A stretch of 64,000 nucleotides of DNA. Source: Tridacna crocea. Taxonomy: Eukaryota > Mollusca > Bivalvia > Cardiida > Cardiidae. Position 1 is the stretch's first letter. Each line of letters starts with the position of its first letter. The stretch covers positions 39,982,173-40,046,172 of the forward strand of contig OX031070.1 in assembly GCA_943736015.1 (NCBI GenBank). The letters are read 5' to 3'. Under the pieces are notes generated by a model. That model saw only the letters and a program-made list of their open reading frames with translations. It made no database searches and was not told where the DNA came from. Below, in pieces: positions 63,901 to 64,000 of the stretch. The position numbers were made by a program, and so were the translations under genes.

Positions 63901-63931
63901 AGCAGCTAAAGCCGCTGCCAGTGCACCAAAA
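39939..63931 (+). CDS. CLTC: Clathrin heavy chain, 5' part (exons 1-8, continues past window)
   Basis: Clathrin heavy chain forms the triskelion legs of coated vesicles in endocytosis and trans-Golgi sorting. Exons: 39939-39974, 42594-42801, 56044-56193, 58349-58467, 59799-59960, 61851-61964, 62916-63089, 63734-63931. They total 1,161 nt or 387 residues of a protein usually near 1,675, and match the human protein almost residue for residue apart from a start two residues shorter ([12 protein letters not shown]). Residues 1 to about 330 are the seven-bladed terminal beta-propeller; the remainder starts the linker. The clathrin-box groove residues lie in [14 protein letters not shown], with Thr85, Gln87, Phe89, Lys94 and Lys96 kept. 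All donors are GT; the exon 7 donor is the weak GTTCGT. Intron 2 is 13.2 kb. Introns are loaded with TH elements, a mariner relic and a Tigger-like element. The window ends in intron 8, so this is a truncated view, not a broken gene. Confidence 0.98.
39975..40607. other. Clathrin intron 1, repeat-free start
   Basis: No repeat or conserved coding sequence recognised. Confidence 0.4.
40608..40836 (+). mobile_element. TH-A hairpin MITE, complete
   Basis: TTAA both ends; stem CACTGTGGG matched by CCCACAGTG. In clathrin intron 1. Confidence 0.88.
40902..41107 (-). mobile_element. TH-A MITE lacking one stem side
   Basis: TTAA both ends; reads GGAAACACCAGCATTTTCTC, so one whole stem side is deleted. 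Confidence 0.82.
41398..41735. mobile_element. 338-bp TIR MITE
   Basis: Ends TAGTCTGACGGGTCCGAC and inverted GGCTAATCACCGAAATACCACC-type right end share AATCACTGAAATACCACC; interior AT-rich, non-coding. Confidence 0.75.
41736..42593. other. Clathrin intron 1, no feature seen
   Basis: AT-rich sequence with no repeat match in the window. Confidence 0.4.
42594..42801 (+). CDS. CLTC: Clathrin heavy chain exon 2
   Basis: After CCTCAG; encodes [20 protein letters not shown] through [10 protein letters not shown], the first propeller blades, and ends in phase 1. Confidence 0.98.
42854..43125. mobile_element. TH-A symmetric form, long arm on both sides
   Basis: Both sides of the hairpin carry the long arm (CAAAATTTTAGCCCTGTCC ... 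GGACAAGCCTAAAATA), so the whole 270 bp is one inverted repeat. Core perfect. Terminal TTAA lost. Confidence 0.8.
43126..43636. other. Clathrin intron 2, no feature seen
   Basis: No repeat recognised. Confidence 0.35.
43637..43900 (-). mobile_element. TH-A remnant with internal duplication
   Basis: GCCAAACAACAGAAATATTA start; AATATTGGAGAAA occurs twice; core worn; end GGTAAAGTGTAA. Confidence 0.5.
44440..44894 (+). mobile_element. TH-A MITE split by a TH-C
   Basis: Short-arm end 44440-44467 (TTAACTCTTTCCCACACAAT), remainder from 44698 (CAACCCTGTGAAAGAAC). Core perfect; right TTAA at 44891. Confidence 0.87.
44468..44697 (-). mobile_element. TH-C MITE nested in TH-A
   Basis: TTAA at 44468 and 44694; the host copy has one TTAA at this point in other family members (CTTTTAACGACCC). 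Confidence 0.9.
45153..45354. mobile_element. 200-bp foldback MITE (23.9-kb family)
   Basis: CCTGGGTCCATATTCACC paired with GGTGAATACGGACCCGG; centre GGCTAAACCAAATGGTTTAG is palindromic. Nearly the whole element pairs with itself. Confidence 0.85.
45954..46181 (+). mobile_element. TH-A hairpin MITE
   Basis: TTAACCCATTACCACAC start; one stem side shortened (CCAGCTTTTCTCTT); right end GGTCAAGAGTAA. Confidence 0.83.
46182..46461. other. Clathrin intron 2, no feature seen
   Basis: No repeat recognised. Confidence 0.35.
46462..46695 (+). mobile_element. TH-A hairpin MITE, diverged centre
   Basis: Long arm of the GCTGGAAACAAATTTCAA type; loop enlarged (GTGGTATAGGAAATAATGGT). Confidence 0.75.
46692..46920 (+). 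mobile_element. TH-A hairpin MITE, complete
   Basis: Joined to the previous copy by one TTAA; core perfect. Confidence 0.88.
47037..47357 (-). mobile_element. TH-A composite
   Basis: Long arm and worn core, then a second core side and the short arm (AAGGCTTCTTTCTCAGGG); parts of at least two copies. Confidence 0.6.
47358..47817. other. Clathrin intron 2, no feature seen
   Basis: A further worn TH long-arm end at 47385-47450 (TTTGTCTTCTGCAAATAC); G-rich GGGTGGGGGGGGTGGG near 47633. Confidence 0.4.
47818..47969. mobile_element. TH-D MITE
   Basis: Dyad GGATCAAAGATCAGTCTGCA / GCTCTTGATCTACACTGG; right end AAGAGTTAA shared with the next TH-A. Confidence 0.5.
47966..48193 (-). mobile_element. 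TH-A hairpin MITE, complete
   Basis: TTAA both ends; core perfect. Confidence 0.87.
48253..48481 (+). mobile_element. TH-A hairpin MITE
   Basis: Left TTAA; centre GGTTACC, the form usual in '-' copies; right end CAGTTGA. Confidence 0.83.
48694..48922 (+). mobile_element. TH-A hairpin MITE, complete
   Basis: TTAA both ends; centre GGTGACC as in the copy at 30920. Confidence 0.88.
49150..49255. mobile_element. TH-C-like half
   Basis: AATTGCTTGCCATGAGCAAT hairpin centre and TTTTGCCTTTTGTCACTGTG side; ends GACCGTTTGGTGATAAAC. Confidence 0.5.
49484..49570 (-). mobile_element. TH-A half from hairpin to short-arm end
   Basis: Starts GGCATTTTCTCC at the core and runs to GTGTGGTAAAGAGATAA. Confidence 0.65.
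49596..49780 (+). mobile_element. tRNA-derived SINE, second type
   Basis: A-box-like TGGTACAGTCAGGAG and B-box GGTTGAAATCC with tRNA spacing, followed by a body (CCTCTCCCACTGGTGATC, AGAAAGCAGCCAGTTAGC). Different from the 23.5-kb SINE. Confidence 0.6.
49795..49915 (-). mobile_element. TH-A partial
   Basis: Core AAAATGCAGGTTACCAGC and worn ends GGTTAAAGGTTAG. Confidence 0.55.
50118..50500 (+). repeat. Minisatellite element, 154-bp unit, two copies
   Basis: TCATGGAAAAA..GGAGCTTCATGTTA at 50279 and 50433; GAATGTTTCTCATCATGTGA likewise repeated. Starts GGGGACATATAGTGGTGCC. Confidence 0.65.
50784..51004 (-). mobile_element. TH-A hairpin MITE, complete
   Basis: TTAA both ends; core perfect; long arm lacks about 10 nt. 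Confidence 0.87.
51130..51399 (+). mobile_element. TH-A MITE with duplicated stem side
   Basis: After the core, a second worn GGTTACCAACATGTTCTTCT copy of the right stem side is present before the long arm. A short-arm fragment of another copy precedes it (51082-51129). Confidence 0.72.
51572..51748. mobile_element. TH-A symmetric form, short arm on both sides
   Basis: GAGAAAGAAGCCTTTAGAAA on the left and TTTCTAAAGGCTTCTTTC on the right: both flanks of the core are the short arm, so the 177-bp element is one inverted repeat. Confidence 0.83.
51749..52269. other. Clathrin intron 2, no feature seen
   Basis: AT-rich; no repeat recognised. Confidence 0.35.
52270..52504 (-). mobile_element. TH-A hairpin MITE, tandem pair member 1
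   Basis: Shares the private arm variant AATAATTGTGAATCAAAAAT with the next copy. Confidence 0.83.
52503..52732 (-). mobile_element. TH-A hairpin MITE, tandem pair member 2
   Basis: Same arm variant as member 1; together they look like a local tandem duplication. Right TTAA at 52729. Confidence 0.83.
52946..53172 (-). mobile_element. TH-B hairpin MITE, complete
   Basis: TTAA both ends; core GCTCGTTACGAGC. Confidence 0.87.
53301..53505 (-). mobile_element. TH-A MITE, short-arm end missing
   Basis: Core AAACTGTTAGTTACC worn; passes at GACAACCCAGCAATTTC into the next half element. Confidence 0.65.
53506..53629 (+). mobile_element. TH half from hairpin to long-arm end
   Basis: Starts CAGCAATTTCTCC inside a core; long arm complete to GGTAAAGAGTTAA. 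Confidence 0.7.
53626..53854 (+). mobile_element. TH-A variant 2 MITE, diverged
   Basis: Joined by one TTAA; long arm ACCATATGAGTGAAATATTT; one stem side decayed to A-rich sequence. Confidence 0.68.
53855..54748. other. Clathrin intron 2, little recognisable
   Basis: GGGTGGGTGGGGG run at 53880; worn TH-D dyad near 54630 (ACTAAGATCAGACTC). Otherwise nothing recognised. Confidence 0.4.
54749..54975 (+). mobile_element. TH-A hairpin MITE
   Basis: TACCACACAATCCCTGGTTT short arm; GCTGGAAACAG-type long arm; core good on both sides. Confidence 0.8.
54976..55434. other. Clathrin intron 2, no feature seen
   Basis: No repeat recognised. Confidence 0.35.
55435..55632 (+). mobile_element. TH-A hairpin MITE, arms shortened
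   Basis: TTAA both ends; long arm lacks the TCTGCAAATGCTTTC block. Confidence 0.83.
55629..55857 (-). mobile_element. TH-A hairpin MITE, complete
   Basis: Inverted relative to the previous copy and joined by one TTAA. Confidence 0.86.
56044..56193 (+). CDS. CLTC: Clathrin heavy chain exon 3
   Basis: Encodes [20 protein letters not shown] through VYHWSME. This exon carries most of the clathrin-box binding groove between blades 1 and 2. Acceptor TTTCAG, donor GTATGT, phase 1 at both ends. Confidence 0.98.
56417..57237. mobile_element. Tigger/pogo-like non-autonomous transposon
   Basis: TA at both ends (56415, 57238); TIRs CAGTGCACTCC...CGAGATCGC and CAGTTCGCTCC...CGAGATCGC. Subterminal repeats CGTTATAACC, CGTTATAGCC and CGTTATAAGC recur. 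No transposase frame. Family by end sequence and TA only. Confidence 0.7.
57291..57519 (+). mobile_element. TH-A hairpin MITE
   Basis: CCCAAACAATCCCTGGTTTT short arm; GCTGGAAACAAATTTC long arm; core perfect; right TTAA at 57516. Confidence 0.86.
57520..58348. other. Clathrin intron 3, little recognisable
   Basis: 58196-58313 resembles a worn TH long arm. The inverted pair GGTGATGTAGCT / AGCTACATCATC (57990, 58099) is isolated. Confidence 0.4.
58349..58467 (+). CDS. CLTC: Clathrin heavy chain exon 4
   Basis: Encodes [20 protein letters not shown] through [10 protein letters not shown], including the conserved Trp of the second adaptor site (W-box). Phase 1 in, phase 0 out. Confidence 0.98.
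58512..58548 (+). repeat. Fragment of a Helentron-like 5' end
   Basis: CCCACCTAAGCACTAAGTGC then TCATATGTAGCT matches the worn AGCTCACCTGAGCACGAAGT hairpin. Confidence 0.5.
58549..59447. other. Clathrin intron 4, simple repeat only
   Basis: GATTGATT-type simple sequence at 59195-59250; no gene or element otherwise. Confidence 0.4.
59448..59664 (+). mobile_element. TH-A MITE with one stem side deleted
   Basis: TTAA both ends; core GGGAAAAGTAACCAGC shows the same 13-nt loss as the copy at 2655. Confidence 0.82.
59799..59960 (+). CDS. CLTC: Clathrin heavy chain exon 5
   Basis: Encodes [20 protein letters not shown] through [10 protein letters not shown], a phase-0 exon of the middle propeller blades. 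A TH-A element starts 27 nt after the exon end. Confidence 0.98.
59987..60213 (+). mobile_element. TH-A hairpin MITE
   Basis: ATAAACCCATTACC start, CACTGTAGG paired with CCCACAGTG, right TTAA at 60210. Confidence 0.86.
60223..60452 (+). mobile_element. TH-A variant 2 MITE
   Basis: Long arm ATTTCATATGAGCC; core centre GCTTTTAACCAGC; right end GGTAAAGGGTTA. Confidence 0.85.
60449..60681 (-). mobile_element. TH-A hairpin MITE, diverged
   Basis: CTCTTTGCCAAACAAC start; one stem side worn; right TTAA shared with next copy. Confidence 0.72.
60678..60904 (+). mobile_element. TH-A hairpin MITE, complete
   Basis: TTAATCTTTACCACACAATC start, GGTAATGAGTTAA end, core near perfect. Confidence 0.87.
60958..61115 (-). 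mobile_element. TH-A remnant, core second side deleted
   Basis: Long arm and GTTGTGGGAAAAGGAGA, then directly AGTCCCAGGATTGTTTGA. Confidence 0.6.
61116..61635. other. Clathrin intron 5, no feature seen
   Basis: No repeat recognised. Confidence 0.35.
61636..61737 (-). mobile_element. TH half, short-arm side
   Basis: CGTCCTTTTCCCACAATAAT to GTGTGGTAAAGAGTTTA. Confidence 0.6.
61851..61964 (+). CDS. CLTC: Clathrin heavy chain exon 6
   Basis: Encodes [20 protein letters not shown] through NDFPVAMQ, 38 codons, phase 0 at both ends. Confidence 0.98.
62095..62165 (-). mobile_element. TH-A half, short-arm side
   Basis: ATGGTTATCAGCATTTTCTC then TTTTTAGGGTTGTTACAG. Confidence 0.6.
62166..62569. other. 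Clathrin intron 6, no feature seen
   Basis: No repeat recognised. Confidence 0.35.
62570..62786 (-). mobile_element. TH-B hairpin MITE
   Basis: GTAACCCTTTCCCAAAC start, perfect GCTCGTTACGAGC hairpin; short arm lacks CGTAAAAACC. Confidence 0.86.
62916..63089 (+). CDS. CLTC: Clathrin heavy chain exon 7
   Basis: Encodes [20 protein letters not shown] through IIGVNRKGQ, the last propeller blades. The donor is GTTCGT, a poor match to GTRAGT, which is unusual for such a constitutive gene. Confidence 0.97.
63105..63184. mobile_element. Foldback MITE half (23.9-kb family)
   Basis: CATATTCACCCACCATTCTT to ACTTCTTATTAGC; cut off where a TH-C begins. Confidence 0.65.
63185..63269 (+). mobile_element. 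TH-C half ending in the core
   Basis: TTAACCCTTTACTCCATAGA to GTGGCAAAAGGTGAAATTG, then unrelated sequence. Confidence 0.75.
63270..63733. other. Clathrin intron 7 remainder, no feature seen
   Basis: A 92-codon open frame (63388-63666) has no recognisable homology and no splice support. Confidence 0.35.
63734..63931 (+). CDS. CLTC: Clathrin heavy chain exon 8
   Basis: Encodes [20 protein letters not shown] through [11 protein letters not shown], the end of the propeller and first linker helices. Donor GTAAGA, phase 0. The next exon lies beyond the window. Confidence 0.97.
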
Positions 63932-63970
63932 GTAAGAATGCCTTCGCACCGTAACTTATACAATAAAAGT

Positions 63971-64000
63971 TTAATTCTTTACCACACAATCCAGACTTTT
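63971..64000 (+). mobile_element. TH-A MITE, cut by window end
   Basis: TTAATTCTTTACCACACAAT and CCAGACTTTT: the short-arm end of a further copy in clathrin intron 8. Confidence 0.75.

Noticed and set aside
1-64000. Retroviral, LTR or Polinton-like elements
   Set aside because: No long terminal repeats or recognisable capsid, polymerase or integrase motifs were seen.

Overview
The window is AT-rich animal DNA with introns. It looks like a bivalve mollusc: it carries a clean metazoan clathrin heavy-chain gene, minisatellite elements bounded by AGCTCACCTGAGC...CCTCTTGTT ends that I know from bivalve genomes, and a tRNA-derived SINE. The species is not certain; the bivalve assignment is inferred from the repeat types.

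Two protein-coding genes are supported, both on the + strand. Gene 1 (18,968-33,155, possibly starting further upstream) is an unnamed single-pass membrane protein whose long cytoplasmic tail holds three copies of a DHTY-x-x-I motif. Its six recognised coding exons join in consistent phase to the stop at 33,153-33,155. Gene 2 (39,939 to beyond 63,931) is clathrin heavy chain. Eight exons encode the first 387 residues, which cover the seven-bladed terminal domain and the start of the linker; the rest of the gene lies past the window. Its promoter region carries CRE, ETS-like and YY1 motifs. No tRNA, rRNA, CRISPR or prokaryotic features are present.

Everything else is mostly mobile DNA. The dominant feature is a superfamily of about 220-240 bp non-autonomous elements that I call TH (TTAA-hairpin). 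They have TTAA at both ends, a terminal inverted repeat starting CCCTTT, and a near-perfect central hairpin of about 70 nt. I delimit close to one hundred copies or fragments, about 30% of the window. TH-A has core ...GAAAATGCTGG|TTACCAGC...; TH-B has core ...GAAATTGCTCG|TTACGAGC... and CCCTTTCCCAAAC ends; TH-C has CCCTTTACTCCAT ends and an AAAAGGTGAAATTGC core. A TH-A copy has a short arm (about 55 nt, containing GAGAAAGAAGCC) and a long arm (about 110 nt, containing TTTTGTCGTCTGCAAATGC). I write '+' when the short arm comes first. Two nested insertions show directly that TTAA is the duplicated target, which fits mobilisation by a piggyBac-type transposase. A fourth set, TH-D, has a different hairpin (AAGATCAGACTG...CAGTCTGATCTT).

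Layout: 1-6.8 kb TH copies and a three-copy 175-bp repeat; 6.8-10.7 kb two Helentron-like minisatellite elements in duplicated flanks; 10.8-17.5 kb TH copies, microsatellite and short palindromic repeats; 17.6-18.9 kb a third Helentron-like array; 19-33 kb gene 1, whose introns hold a 1-kb TA-flanked transposon, SINEs, foldback elements, a broken fourth array and TH clusters; 34.3-36.4 kb a fifth array with a 145-bp unit; 36.4-39.5 kb TH copies and a tandem duplication; 39.5-64 kb clathrin, whose introns hold TH copies, a rearranged mariner relic with transposase motifs (44.2-45.8 kb) and a Tigger/pogo-like element (56.4-57.2 kb).
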